A stretch of DNA of 49,748 bases, from the NCBI GenBank assembly GCA_049511715.1, contig JBEKXU010000022.1, positions 1-49,748 of the forward strand, read 5' to 3'. This DNA comes from JBEKHT01 sp049511715. Lineage in GTDB: Bacteria; Chloroflexota; Anaerolineae; Anaerolineales; RBG-16-64-43. The stretch's first letter is position 1. The number at the start of each line of letters is the position of its first letter. Under the pieces are notes generated by a model. That model saw only the letters and a program-made list of their open reading frames with translations, was not told the DNA's origin and made no database searches. Both the position numbers and the translations under genes were made by a program. Below, piece by piece: positions 16,994 to 25,953 of the stretch.

Positions 16994-17293
16994 TGCCAGG
17001 GGACACCGATGGCCCGGCATGCGTTCGATTGGCCCCAGACGGGCCAGACCCCCCTACGGATCTTGCCCCGAACCGGAGCTTTCCCCCGGCTCCAGGGGCG
17101 GGCAGGGGCGGCGTGAACGAGGGGCAGGATGCCTTTGCCTGACAGGGTCACCCAAGCTCGGCGAACGGCCCTCAGGCCCCGGATTCACGGGTTGGATTGG
17201 TCTGGCAATAGGGGGTGACCCCAGCGACCGGAGCCTCGTCCAGGGGGCGAACGAATGGGCAATCGCGGGAGAGTATGACAAAGGCCTGACTCC

Positions 17294-17321
17294 TTGACAT
17301 CTCGCCGCCGCGATGTACAAT
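17294..17321 (+). promoter_or_regulatory. serS promoter
   Basis: A consensus TTGACA at 17294-17299, a 16-nt spacer and TACAAT at 17316-17321. Transcription would start near 17328, just ahead of the T-box stem I. One of the two clearest promoters in the window. Confidence 0.8.
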
Positions 17322-17327
17322 GCCGCG

Positions 17328-17612
17328 AAAATAGGCAAACAGCCAAGAAAACCTGTGCAGGGCAAAGTACCCGTGGAAACCCTCAGAGAGCTGCCGGCGG
17401 ATGCAAGGCAGCAAAATCCCGCGGGGAATTCCACCCTGTTGGCCGTGTGGCCGGTTTCCCGTGAGGGGCACGATCACTGAAGCGGGACGGGAAGGCCCGT
17501 TAACGCCCAAACGAGGCTGCCGGGATTTGTCGGCAGCAAACCCAGGTGGCACCACGAGCGGTCCCTCGTCCTGCGGGGTTCTTTGGGGAACCCAGGATGA
17601 CGGGGCCGCTCG
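17328..17612 (+). promoter_or_regulatory. T-box leader of serS (tRNA-Ser sensing, UCC specifier)
   Basis: The T-box sequence AGGTGGCACCACGAG is at 17544-17558; its bulge UGGC would pair with the GCCA end of tRNA-Ser (discriminator G). Stem I shows the conserved AGAGAG followed by GCTGCC...GGCAGC closing the apical loop (about 17381-17412). The specifier strand is GGAATTCCACC with codon UCC (Ser) at 17430-17432, followed by A as usual. Downstream, a long hairpin GAGCGG...CCGCTC (about 17555-17610) competes with the antiterminator. It is not followed by a T-run, so control could be by attenuation or at translation. Uncharged tRNA-Ser is expected to raise serS expression. Confidence 0.92.
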
Positions 17613-17636
17613 TTGTCCGGGGGAAGGGAAGGCAGA

Positions 17637-18932
17637 ATGTTCGACTTGAATCTAATCCGCAATCAGACGGAACAGGTCCGCCGCGGCCTGGCCAGCCGCC
17701 AGGCGGAGGACCCATTGGACCGCATTCTGGAACTGGACGCCCAGCGCCGTTCTTTGCTCAGCGAGGTGGAGGGGCTACGCGCCCGGCGGAATGCCGTCAG
17801 CAAGGAGATTGCGAGGATGCCGCAGGCGCTGGCCCGTGAGGAGAAGATCGCTGAGATGAAGTCGGTTGGGGACCGCATCGGGCTGGCCGAAACGCGCGTT
17901 CGGGAAACCGAAGAGGAGCTCAATCGCCTTCTGGCCAGTCTGCCCAACCTGCCCGATCCGCGCACCCCTTTCGGCAAAGATGAGGGGGACAATGTGGTCT
18001 TGCGCTACGGGGGAGAACCCCTCCAGGTTCCCTTTCCCGTGAAGGCGCATTGGGATTTGGGCCCGCAGCTTGGCATCCTCGATTTCGAACAGGGGGCCCG
18101 CATGACGGGTTCCCGCTTCTACGTGCTGCACGGAGCGGGGGCGAGGCTGCAACGGGCTCTGATCGCCTGGATGCTCGACCTGCACATCCAACAGGGGTAC
18201 CACGAGGTTTACCCTCCTTTCTTAGTGCGCTCCCATGCCCTGTTCAGCGCCGGACAGCTTCCCAAGTTCGCCGACAATCTCTACCACGACGCGGAGGAGG
18301 ATCTCTGGCTGGTCCCGACCGCGGAGGTGCCCTTGACCAATCTCCACGCGGACGAGATCCTGGAGGCGGACGCTCTGCCCCTCTGGTATGTGGCCTACAC
18401 CCCCTGCTTCCGCCGCGAAAAGATGGCCGCCGGCCGGGACGTGCGTGGGATCAAGCGCGGCCACCAGTTTGACAAGGTCGAAATGTACAAGTTCTGCACC
18501 CCGCAGGCATCCGAAGACGAGCTTGAGCGTATGCTCGCGGATGCGGAGCAGACCTGCCGGCTGCTGGGGCTGGCCTACCGGATTAAGGTCCTTTGCACTG
18601 GCGATCTGGGGTTTAGCGCCCAGCGGACCTACGATGTGGAGGTGTGGGCCCCGGGCTGCGGGGAGTGGTTGGAAGTCTCTTCGGTTTCCAACTGCGGAGA
18701 CTTTCAGGCCCGGCGCGCGAATGTTCGGTATCGCCCGGCACGAGGCGCGCATCCCGAGTTCGTTCACACCCTGAACGGTTCGGGCCTTGGCCTGCCAAGA
18801 ACCCTGATCGCTGTGCTTGAGAACGGCCAGACGCCCGAGGGGACCGTGCGCATCCCTCCCGTGCTTCGGCCCTGGATGGGGGGAATCGAGGAAATCGGCC
18901 CCACGAAGGAGCCAATCCGCCCCCCAACCTGA
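17637..18932 (+). CDS. serS: Seryl-tRNA synthetase
   Basis: A class II synthetase of 431 residues, the normal bacterial length. It charges tRNA-Ser with serine in the cytoplasm. The N-terminal antiparallel coiled coil that grips the long variable arm spans about residues 25-105. Class II motif 2 includes YVAYTPCFRREKMAAGRDVR (about 251-270) and GHQFDKVEMYKF (275-286). Motif 3 is the LNGSGLGLPRTLIAVLEN segment, with the active-site arginine in LPRT. TAEVPLTNLHADEIL is the serine-pocket region. The ATG at 17637 follows AGGGAAGG and starts the conserved MFDLNLIR; an upstream TTG in frame is not needed. It is transcribed alone behind a T-box leader. Confidence 0.98.
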   Translation: MFDLNLIRNQTEQVRRGLASRQAEDPLDRILELDAQRRSLLSEVEGLRARRNAVSKEIARMPQALAREEKIAEMKSVGDRIGLAETRVRETEEELNRLLASLPNLPDPRTPFGKDEGDNVVLRYGGEPLQVPFPVKAHWDLGPQLGILDFEQGARMTGSRFYVLHGAGARLQRALIAWMLDLHIQQGYHEVYPPFLVRSHALFSAGQLPKFADNLYHDAEEDLWLVPTAEVPLTNLHADEILEADALPLWYVAYTPCFRREKMAAGRDVRGIKRGHQFDKVEMYKFCTPQASEDELERMLADAEQTCRLLGLAYRIKVLCTGDLGFSAQRTYDVEVWAPGCGEWLEVSSVSNCGDFQARRANVRYRPARGAHPEFVHTLNGSGLGLPRTLIAVLENGQTPEGTVRIPPVLRPWMGGIEEIGPTKEPIRPPT

Positions 18933-19083
18933 GTCGGCGCGACCCGGCCGGGCGAGGTCTCACCCTAGTCCCGCGCCGTCGGCTGATCCGGTCCGGGAGG
19001 AAAGATTGCCGTCCTGGCTAGGCAGGGGATCCACCGGAGCGCGGGACCGCGGTCCCTCTCCCGGACCCCCTTTCACCCGCACC

Positions 19084-19701
19084 TCAGGGGGCGAAGAACA
19101 GGTAGTCCTGCCCCATCCGCTCCAGCCCCTCTTCCGCCCAATGGCCCACGAGGGCCGACTCATCGCTCAGCGCACGGTACAGAGGGCCGACGGCGCGCTT
19201 GTCGCTCATCAGCGCCAGAGCTCGCGCCGCCTCGATTCTTGCCAGGTGGGTTCCCGTCGCCAGGGCCTGCACCAGATCTGGGAGCGCCTCGGCACCGATC
19301 TTAAGCAAGGCCTCGCCCGCGAGTCTCGCGCTGATGGGGTCCGGACCCGCCAGCCTGGGCACCAAGGAAGGGATTAACTCGGCGGATGGGTTCTCGACCA
19401 AAGCCCGCAGGGCGCATTGGCGGACCGACAGATCCGGGTCCCCGAGCACCGATGCAATGGCCCGAGTAGCGGCCGCTTCATGAAAGCTGGCCAGAGCCCG
19501 AACGGCCCACCAGCGGTCATTGGGGGAAGGATCGCTCAGGAGGCCGGTTAGGACAGGCAGCGCGCCTGGCTGGTCGGCCAAGGCGATTGCCGCAGCCTCG
19601 GCGATTCCCTCGTCTCCGCCGGTGAGTTTCTTGATCAACGCAGGAAGACTATCCCCCCATGCCATCGAATCGAATTGCGCAGGAACTCGAGGCTCGCTCA
19701 C
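19084..19701 (-). CDS. HEAT-repeat protein
   Basis: A 205-residue protein made of about five HEAT/PBS-lyase-type helical repeats, for example GIAEAAAIALADQPGALPVL, RWWAVRALASFHEAAATRAI, SVRQCALRALVENPSAELIP, and ARIEAARALALMSDKRAVGP. Such proteins are protein-binding scaffolds; no partner is evident. The GTG at 19701 is the longest start. An ATG at 19665 is equally possible, and it fits better with a TATACT box (plus-strand 19702-19707) that would start transcription near 19695. Neither start has a good Shine-Dalgarno sequence. It is divergent from the YtxH-like gene. Confidence 0.85.
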   Translation of the reverse strand: MSEPRVPAQFDSMAWGDSLPALIKKLTGGDEGIAEAAAIALADQPGALPVLTGLLSDPSPNDRWWAVRALASFHEAAATRAIASVLGDPDLSVRQCALRALVENPSAELIPSLVPRLAGPDPISARLAGEALLKIGAEALPDLVQALATGTHLARIEAARALALMSDKRAVGPLYRALSDESALVGHWAEEGLERMGQDYLFFAP

Positions 19702-19778
19702 AGTATAATCGGTGCCGAGGCAGCCACGAGTCCGGATCGGTCAATCACGCTAGCCATCCTTTCGCGGAGACAAAGCCC

Positions 19779-19973
19779 ATGTCGAAATACCTCTCTTTCG
19801 TCACCGGGGCAGCATTGGGAATCCTCGTGGGCGGCGTATTCAGCCTGCTCCTGACACCCTACTCCGGTGAGCAACTCCGCCGGGAGGCACGGCGTGCCGC
19901 CGACGCCCGGCGCGAACAACTTGAAAAACGGCTTGCCGACCTGCGTTCTCCGGAGCCCCCGGCAAGCTCCTGA
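19779..19973 (+). CDS. Small YtxH-like membrane protein
   Basis: A 64-residue protein with one N-terminal helix (LSFVTGAALGILVGGVFSLL) followed by TPYSGEQLRREARRAADARR, a charged helix. The G-rich helix, then a (L)TPxSGxxLR motif and a coiled region, is the YtxH (gas-vesicle GvpP-like) pattern of small stress-linked membrane proteins. The ATG at 19779 is preceded by CGGAGA. The role is unknown. It is convergent with the peptidase gene at 20023. Confidence 0.8.
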   Translation: MSKYLSFVTGAALGILVGGVFSLLLTPYSGEQLRREARRAADARREQLEKRLADLRSPEPPASS

Positions 19974-20022
19974 TTCTCAGGGTCGCGTGCTACGGCGGCG
20001 CGCCTATCTCGCCTCGCCCGAT

Positions 20023-22056
20023 TCAGGGAGTGATTTCGTACTGAAAGGGGGCCTCTAGCCGCGTAAACGGCGTGGTGCCCATGACGACCAGCACCGCGGT
20101 ATCTCCTGACTTGAGAGAGAGGCTGGCCTCGCCATATTCGCGATCATTCAAGGCGATCGGCTGTACGCTCGTCCCCTTTGCCTGCTGGAGGATTAGCAGC
20201 GCCCGGTAGGTCTGCGGGATCTCATTCCGGAGGCGTACAAACCCCGAGGGCACCCAGCCTCCCCAGTTCTGCTCGAAGTCCGCCTGGTAACCCAATTGAG
20301 GAATGGACAGGTTGTCCAGCAGGAGGCCGCCTCCGTTCACCTCCGGGTCCGTGATGTATTCAAAGCGAAGGAGGATGTGCTTCCCCGCATAAGCTGAGAG
20401 GTCCACGTTCTCCGTGATCCAGGCTGGCGTGTCCCCACCCCCGCTCTCGCCCGTGTAGCCCCACCCATAATTGTTGCCCTGCGGATTGCGGTCCGTTCCC
20501 GAAGGCGTGTGCAGGGTCCGCCAAGTCCGGCCAGAGTCTGTGGAGACCTCCAGATAGGCGTAGTCGTAGTCTTTCTCAATGTCGAACCAAGCTTGATAGC
20601 GCAATGTGATCGGCGTAGCCGGGGGCAGGTCGAAGCCCCGGGTCAATGTCGTGTCAGAATCATCCCCCTCATTGGACCAGATATCGTATTGGCCCTGCGC
20701 CGGATTGGTCGGGACAACCCGGGCCTCCGATTGGCCGACGAGATGCAGATGATAGTCACCGACGCAGCGGATCAGGATGTAGTCAATCCCATACTGGGCG
20801 ACCTCCCGGGACTCAACGCCGGTTGGGCAAGTGGTAACGGTCTCGTCAACCTGGGCGTGGGGAGCCTGTGGGTCGTTCGAAAAAGCGAACCGCCCATCGC
20901 CTACGGCGGGATTGTCCAGATACAGCGCGGCCGCGAAATCCGCGAAGACATCATCGGCGGTGATCTGTCTCCCCGTCTGGGGATCCTTCTCTCCCAGTTG
21001 CCTGAGGGTGTCATCGACCCCTTCCAGGCCATGCCCAGGATCGCGGAGCAGGGCCTGGGTGGCCGAGCGGCCAACACGATTGAGAATGTAATCCAGAAAG
21101 AGGAAGCTGGCCCCGTAATGGGGCGAAGTGTTTGTCTCTTGTGGGTCCGGCCAGAAGTCGAGCTGCAGGTTCGTGTTCTGGGCATAGGCCAGATCGAATC
21201 CCCCCAGACTGAACCCGTTGAGGAACTCGGCGAGTACGGAGGCCCCCTCGTTCAGCCAGGCATCCTCACTCCGGTTTTGATACCACCGGATCATGTGCTG
21301 AAACTCGTGGGCCAGAACTCCGCCAGTATAGTCGTCGGTCAGGCTCAAGGCATCCGCGTTCAAATAGAACATCTCATGAGCATTCGAAAAGGGCTGGGCC
21401 AGCGGGGAATACTCGTCGTCCGGGGAGAAATATCCCGCCACGGAGGAGCCCAGGTTGCGCGTCAGGAGAATGTACACGTGCACATCCCCGTCGACCCCCG
21501 GGGTCCACTCGGATCCAAAGAATTGCCGGTCGGTCGGATAGGTCTTTTCCTCAAATCGATCTACCAAGGCCTGGATGTCCTGATCGCTAGCGTTGATCCC
21601 CTGCTCGACCCAGAAATAGACATGAGGGGTGGCGTACCGGAGCGTGGCTTCAACGCGAAAATTCTCGTTCGTATCTGCATTGCTCGCGTAAAAGGTTCGA
21701 ACTGTTCCCAGCGGGATGGGTTCGGCCGAGCTGGCGACCACCCGCGGGACATCCTGCTTTCCACCCAATCTCTCGGCCAAGTCAACCAAGTCAGATGCGG
21801 GAACGACCGCGCTCTCCAGGCTGGTGAGATCCTCCTCGGCCGGAGCCGGCACCGGATTGGCAAGGACCAGCGGCGCCGGCGTTAGACTGGGCGGCTGGTA
21901 GACGGGAGTTGCCTCCCTGGGAACGCTTTTCTCCAGGCCGGGCACGGACCGGACAAGAAGGGACCCGAGGCAGGCGGCGCCCCCGCCTATCACCATACAG
22001 AGACTGCAGGCGAGGAGACAGCCGCATCCCAGAAGGATCCACATCCCGCGCCTCAT
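20023..22056 (-). CDS. Secreted or anchored metallopeptidase, gluzincin type (immune inhibitor A-like)
   Basis: A 677-residue protein. Residues 7-34 form a cysteine- and glycine-rich hydrophobic signal or anchor, followed by a proline-rich linker (50-75). The zinc motif is HEFQH at 250-254, followed by LNEGASVLAEF with the likely third ligand E270. The HExxH and NEGxS spacing is that of gluzincins related to immune inhibitor A/M6-like peptidases. A C-terminal beta-rich region contains TLRYQAWFDIEKDYDYAYLE and VSTDSGRTWRTL, a MAM/jelly-roll-like domain seen in immune inhibitor A-like proteins. It probably digests external proteins. The ATG at 22056 is preceded by GGGGAG. Substrate and release from the membrane are unknown. 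Confidence 0.85.
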   Translation of the reverse strand: MRRGMWILLGCGCLLACSLCMVIGGGAACLGSLLVRSVPGLEKSVPREATPVYQPPSLTPAPLVLANPVPAPAEEDLTSLESAVVPASDLVDLAERLGGKQDVPRVVASSAEPIPLGTVRTFYASNADTNENFRVEATLRYATPHVYFWVEQGINASDQDIQALVDRFEEKTYPTDRQFFGSEWTPGVDGDVHVYILLTRNLGSSVAGYFSPDDEYSPLAQPFSNAHEMFYLNADALSLTDDYTGGVLAHEFQHMIRWYQNRSEDAWLNEGASVLAEFLNGFSLGGFDLAYAQNTNLQLDFWPDPQETNTSPHYGASFLFLDYILNRVGRSATQALLRDPGHGLEGVDDTLRQLGEKDPQTGRQITADDVFADFAAALYLDNPAVGDGRFAFSNDPQAPHAQVDETVTTCPTGVESREVAQYGIDYILIRCVGDYHLHLVGQSEARVVPTNPAQGQYDIWSNEGDDSDTTLTRGFDLPPATPITLRYQAWFDIEKDYDYAYLEVSTDSGRTWRTLHTPSGTDRNPQGNNYGWGYTGESGGGDTPAWITENVDLSAYAGKHILLRFEYITDPEVNGGGLLLDNLSIPQLGYQADFEQNWGGWVPSGFVRLRNEIPQTYRALLILQQAKGTSVQPIALNDREYGEASLSLKSGDTAVLVVMGTTPFTRLEAPFQYEITP

Positions 22057-22153
22057 GATCCACTCCCCGGATCGGGGATAGCCGCCTCTGCCACTGCCGT
22101 CTCAGGAAACATTTTCCCTCAGGTCGATGCTCCGCGCCCAAAGGATCCGCGCC

Positions 22154-23548
22154 TCAGATCTTCCGGCGCCGAATGACCAGCGTGGTTCCCTCCGGTGAAG
22201 CGATCGGGAGGTGCACCGTGAACACCGCCCCCCCGCTCGGATAGTTGGCGGCCTCGATCGAACCGCGGTGCGCTTCAATGATTTCCTTGCAGATAGCCAA
22301 TCCCAGGCCCGCTCCGTGCCCTCCCCGCTCGGCTCGGAAGAAGCGCTGAAAGAGCTTGGGCAAAGCCTCGGAGGGAATGCCTGGGCCAGTGTCACGGATT
22401 TGAATGTGGACCTCGGCTTGGAGAGACCAGGCCCGCAGGAGAATGCTTCCTCCGGCTGGGGTATGACGCACCGCATTGTCAAGCAGGTTGTCAAATACCT
22501 GAGCCATCCGATCGCTGTCCGCCATCACCGGTGGCAAGGGGTCGATCTGACTTGTCAGCTGGATCCTCGCCTCTCGGGCGCGGAGTTGAAAACGCTCCAG
22601 GGCAGCTTGAATCTCAGGGCGCAAGTCCATCCGGCGACGTTGGATCCCGGCCAGGCCCGCCTCGGCACGCGCGAGGTCCAGGAGCCCTTCCACCAGCCTC
22701 TGCAGTCGCTCGGCCTCCTGCTGAATCACACCCGCTGCCTGATGGATTGCCTCGGACGATCCCGCCGTGCCGTCCAGAATCGCCTGAGAGAAGCCCCGGA
22801 TTGAGGTCAGGGGCGTGCGCAGTTCATGGGAGACGTTCGCCAGGAGTTCTTCTTGGGACTTCAGGCTGGACTTGACTCTTCGGGTCATCTCCTGAAAGGA
22901 GGACTCGAGCTCACGGATTTCTTCCGGGCCTTCCCTTGGCACCTGATGCTCGAGATTGCCATCGGCGACTTCCTGGGTTGCCATGGCCAACTGGCGCAGG
23001 GGCGTGGAAATCCAGCGCGAGATGAGCCACGCCAGGACGATCGAAAGAAGAAGGGCGGCGCAGGCAGCCTCCAGAAAGAAAGGCAACACCTCATCCCCCA
23101 GGACGCTCGGCGCGCTTGGTTGGGCCTGAAGCTCAGCGGCCAGCAGAAGATCTTTGGCGCCAAAGGACTGCGCGGCAAAAAGCCACTGGCGGCCCTGAGG
23201 GTCCTGAAAGGTCCCCAGCCGTGGCCGGAGGAGAGACAAAGCCACGCGTTTCAGATTCGTGGGAGAACCCTGGTCCGGGCGGCTGTCCCCCAAGACGACG
23301 CCCTGGCGATCAACGACCAGGAAGCGCACGCCCAGAGCCTGGTCTTCCTGGCGAAGGTAACTCCCCAGATCTTGTCCATTGTCCGACTGGGCCGAATCGA
23401 GAGCTTGGACCAAGCGAGAATAGGCCTGGCGAGTCGGCATGGGGAAACGCAGGAGCAGAATCAGGAGCGCAGCGCCAACAATGATCAAGACCACAACAGC
23501 CAAGAAGAGGTAGGAGGCCAACAAACGCAAGCGGAGACTGGAGAGCAT
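22154..23548 (-). CDS. Two-component sensor histidine kinase
   Basis: A 464-residue membrane kinase. Helix 1 is about residues 9-33 and helix 2 about 155-177, enclosing an extracytoplasmic sensor of about 120 residues with a dCACHE/PAS-like strand (VRFLVVDRQGVVLGDSR). A HAMP linker (178-230) is followed by HisKA with LLANVSHELRTPLTSIRGF (phosphoacceptor H241). The ATPase domain has FDNLLDNAVRHTPAGG (N box) and IRDTGPGI, then GAGLGLAICKEI (G boxes). It phosphorylates the response regulator encoded 8 nt upstream. Its stimulus is unknown. Third gene of the ridA-led operon. Confidence 0.95.
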   Translation of the reverse strand: MLSSLRLRLLASYLFLAVVVLIIVGAALLILLLRFPMPTRQAYSRLVQALDSAQSDNGQDLGSYLRQEDQALGVRFLVVDRQGVVLGDSRPDQGSPTNLKRVALSLLRPRLGTFQDPQGRQWLFAAQSFGAKDLLLAAELQAQPSAPSVLGDEVLPFFLEAACAALLLSIVLAWLISRWISTPLRQLAMATQEVADGNLEHQVPREGPEEIRELESSFQEMTRRVKSSLKSQEELLANVSHELRTPLTSIRGFSQAILDGTAGSSEAIHQAAGVIQQEAERLQRLVEGLLDLARAEAGLAGIQRRRMDLRPEIQAALERFQLRAREARIQLTSQIDPLPPVMADSDRMAQVFDNLLDNAVRHTPAGGSILLRAWSLQAEVHIQIRDTGPGIPSEALPKLFQRFFRAERGGHGAGLGLAICKEIIEAHRGSIEAANYPSGGAVFTVHLPIASPEGTTLVIRRRKI

Positions 23549-23556
23549 GGAGGTTT

Positions 23557-24252
23557 TTAATGCCCGGGGGGGACCACCAGCTTGTAACCAACGCCCGTCA
23601 CGGTCTCGAGGCGGACGGCCGAGCCCGCGATCTTCTTCCGCAAATGAGCCATATGCACGTCCACAGTCCGGGTCTGCCCATAGAAATCAAAGCCCCAAAC
23701 CAGGCTCAGCAACTGCTCCCGAGTGAGGACGATTCCCCGGTGCTGGGCCAGGCAGAGCAGCAAATCGAATTCCTTGGCGCGCAGGTCGAGGGTCCGTTCT
23801 CCCACAAGCACCTCCCTGCGCGCCGGGTCAATGCTGAGGTCCGCCAGGTGGAGCGCTGCTGCTCCTGGCGAGGCCGAGATCTCAGCACGGCGCAGGATGG
23901 CCTTAGCCCGGGCCACGAGTTCGCGCGGGTTGAAGGGCTTGGTCATGTAGTCGTCCGCACCCAATTCCAGGCCGACGATCTTGTCCAGGTCATCCTCACG
24001 GGCCGTGAGCATGAGGATCGGAACGTTGGACTGGGCACGGATCTTTCGGCAGACGTCAAATCCATCGATGCCGGGAAGCATGACATCCAGAACAACCAAC
24101 GCTGGCAGCCGATCTTGGATTTCCTCCAAGGCCTGCTCCCCACTGAACGCGGATCGCACCTGGAAACCTTCACGCTCCAGGTATAAGCGCGCCAGCTCAA
24201 CAATGTGAGCCTCGTCATCAACCACCAGAATGCTTTCGCGCCCGCCGGTCAT
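23557..24252 (-). CDS. OmpR/PhoB-family response regulator
   Basis: A 231-residue two-domain regulator. The receiver has the acidic pocket VVDDE (residues 10-14), phosphoacceptor D56 in VLDVMLPG, and the conserved lysine in MTKPFNP. The C-terminal winged helix has LTREQLLSLVWG, the recognition helix region RTVDVHMAHLRKKI, and the final VTGVGYKL hairpin of OmpR-type proteins. The ATG at 24252 is used because the receiver begins right after it; the longer frame overlaps ridA. It lies between ridA (13-nt gap) and the kinase. Confidence 0.96.
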   Translation of the reverse strand: MTGGRESILVVDDEAHIVELARLYLEREGFQVRSAFSGEQALEEIQDRLPALVVLDVMLPGIDGFDVCRKIRAQSNVPILMLTAREDDLDKIVGLELGADDYMTKPFNPRELVARAKAILRRAEISASPGAAALHLADLSIDPARREVLVGERTLDLRAKEFDLLLCLAQHRGIVLTREQLLSLVWGFDFYGQTRTVDVHMAHLRKKIAGSAVRLETVTGVGYKLVVPPGH

Positions 24253-24265
24253 CGTCTGGCCGTCC

Positions 24266-24661
24266 TCATCGGGGTGCTTCCGTTGCGGCAATGCATTCAA
24301 TCTCGACCGCCGCTCCCCTGGGCAGCGCGGCAACTTGAACGGTTGAGCGGGCGGGGGGCGAGTCCTTGAAGAACTCGGCATAAGCCTCATTCATCTTCCC
24401 AAATTCCGTCATGTCCTTGAGAAAGACCGTTGTCTTGAGAACCTTCGGCAAGGAGGAGCCGGCAGCCTCCAAAAGCGCGGAGAGGTTGCGCAGGGCCTGC
24501 CTAGTCTCCGCCCCAACCCCTCCCGGGACTATTTCCCCCCGCTGGGGATCTAGCCCGATCTGTCCGGCCGTGAAAACCAGATTTTCAAACTTGATGGCCG
24601 GCGAGTATGGGCCGATTGCCTTCGGAGCCTTGTCTGAGAAAATCGCCTTGGGTATGGACAT
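24266..24661 (-). CDS. ridA: RidA-family enamine/imine deaminase
   Basis: A 131-residue protein with the full RidA fold. It hydrolyses reactive 2-aminoacrylate and related imines released by PLP enzymes such as threonine or serine dehydratase. The signature residues R105 (PARSTVQVAALPRG) and E120 (VEIECIAA) have the same numbering as in E. coli RidA, and IGPYSPAIKF and VFTAGQIGLDP are typical. The ATG at 24661 follows AAGGTGGGA. It is the first gene of a ridA / response regulator / kinase transcript, an uncommon pairing that may only reflect shared transcription. Confidence 0.95.
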   Translation of the reverse strand: MSIPKAIFSDKAPKAIGPYSPAIKFENLVFTAGQIGLDPQRGEIVPGGVGAETRQALRNLSALLEAAGSSLPKVLKTTVFLKDMTEFGKMNEAYAEFFKDSPPARSTVQVAALPRGAAVEIECIAATEAPR

Positions 24662-24738
24662 GTCCCACCTTTGACCGCGAGTCAGGCGGCCTGCCATCCG
24701 GTCTGGGCCGATCGCAAAACGCGCCACGAATGCCAGCG

Positions 24739-24767
24739 ATTTTACGCATCGGCCACAGATAAGTCAA
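24739..24767 (-). promoter_or_regulatory. Promoter of the ridA / two-component operon
   Basis: On the minus strand: TTGACT (plus 24762-24767), a 17-nt spacer and TAAAAT (plus 24739-24744). Transcription would start near 24732, about 70 nt before the ridA ATG. Both boxes and the spacing are close to the sigma-70 consensus. Confidence 0.75.
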
Positions 24768-24954
24768 CGAATTCCGGCTTCCGATCCCTTGCCGTCCCGC
24801 GGTTTGACGAACCTCTTGCGCCCGTTTCTCTCAGGCAGGGGAAGGAAAGGACCCGCCAGCCCCTTCCAGCGCAAGCTCATGCGTCCTGATCCCGGCGGCT
24901 GGGCCGCTCCGGTGAGACTCCCCCGGCCCCCTGGCTTGGAATCTCGAGCCTACT

Positions 24955-24967
24955 TATAATCTATAAT
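24955..24967 (+). promoter_or_regulatory. Tandem -10 boxes upstream of 24991
   Basis: Two TATAAT hexamers, 24955-24960 and 24962-24967, lie 24 nt before the ATG at 24991. TTGGAA at 24936-24941 is the only -35-like box, at non-ideal distances (13 and 20 nt). Probably a promoter, with an uncertain -35. Confidence 0.5.
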
Positions 24968-24990
24968 GCATCTCACGGGATGGGGTCCAT

Positions 24991-25428
24991 ATGTCTGACG
25001 CTAGACGGGTTCGTCATGCGAGTCTTCGGCGCCTTGAAAAACAGGCGACGCTTCAAATCTACTTACCCATCGCAGGAGGCTTCCTGCTGACCCTCGCGGC
25101 ATTCCTTTGGGTCGCCCTGCGAAGCCATGCCACCCTCGCATCCATCTCGAATCTCTCCATCGCACTTCTCACCTTGCCTCTGCTTCTCTTCGGCCTGCTC
25201 GGGCTGGTTGGGGTATTCGTTCTCCTCGTCGCCGTCAGCTGGCTCTTGGGCAACCTTCCTTATTATGGGGGCATGATTCAGGAGTGGGTCGAGCGCGGCG
25301 CAGCGATCATCCGCCGAGTGGCCGATCTGGCCGCGGCCCCGCTGGTTCTAGCCAAGACGGCGGCAGAATTCGTAAGAGGCCCGCTTCGTGTTTTGGAACG
25401 TCACTTCCATTTTCGAAAGGATGACTAG
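24991..25428 (+). CDS. Small membrane protein of unknown function
   Basis: A 145-residue protein with two or three helices (about residues 25-45 and 55-88) between a basic N-terminus and an amphipathic C-terminal half (VERGAAIIRRVADLAAAPLV). No catalytic motif is visible. Shine-Dalgarno GGATGGGG lies before the ATG. It is followed after 14 nt by another small membrane protein, and the pair is probably co-transcribed from the tandem -10 region. It could be a membrane-shaping or stress protein; I do not recognise the family. Confidence 0.7.
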   Translation: MSDARRVRHASLRRLEKQATLQIYLPIAGGFLLTLAAFLWVALRSHATLASISNLSIALLTLPLLLFGLLGLVGVFVLLVAVSWLLGNLPYYGGMIQEWVERGAAIIRRVADLAAAPLVLAKTAAEFVRGPLRVLERHFHFRKDD

Positions 25429-25442
25429 CTTCGGGGGAAACC

Positions 25443-25664
25443 ATGCTGTCCTCAGGTAATCGCCGTGGGCAAGGTCGGGCCCTGCTCATCGGGGCCATTG
25501 TGGGAGGTTTGGCTGGACTGGGGGCGGCCTACCTATTCGTCCGGGCCCGTCAGCGGACGGGAAAGGAAGGGGCCGCCGTGACCCCTTCAAGCGCAGTCAG
25601 ATTAGGTGTTTTGCTGCTCGGTCTCCTCCGTCAGATCAGCGAAATCGCTGAAGACCACAAGTAG
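25443..25664 (+). CDS. Small single-helix membrane protein
   Basis: A 73-residue protein with a basic N-terminus, a G-rich helix (ALLIGAIVGGLAGLGAAYLF) and a C-terminal amphipathic segment LGVLLLGLLRQISEIAED. The helix followed by basic RARQR resembles YtxH-type small proteins. It partners the gene at 24991. Function unknown. Confidence 0.65.
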   Translation: MLSSGNRRGQGRALLIGAIVGGLAGLGAAYLFVRARQRTGKEGAAVTPSSAVRLGVLLLGLLRQISEIAEDHK

Positions 25665-25953
25665 CTCTCCTCCGCTAGGGACTCTTAAGGCAATTTCGCC
25701 GCACGGTCCGGCGTCCCGGCATGGGCCCTTAGGGCTTGCCCGGCCCCCGGGCCGATGTGATGTCTCGATTAGCTTTGCCAGCGCGCCGTAATCGGATTGG
25801 GTTATCCCAAGGCCATTCAGCCTTTCCAGGCCCAAACCTTGGTGGTGGTACGATAGCCTGGGATCCCGACCTGCGCTCGGCTCCCGGCTTGGGGTTCATC
25901 GGCGGCTCGCGTATCTCATCCAAGCTGGATTGGAAGAGGACCCAGGAGGCATC

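Noticed and set aside
19043..19056. GGGACCGCGGTCCC palindrome between serS and the HEAT-repeat gene
   Set aside because: A 14-bp GC-rich palindrome without a T-run, expected by chance at this GC content. No regulator context.
20509..21885. A 458-codon rightward open frame
   Set aside because: Antisense to the peptidase gene with its HEFQH motif. High-GC shadow.
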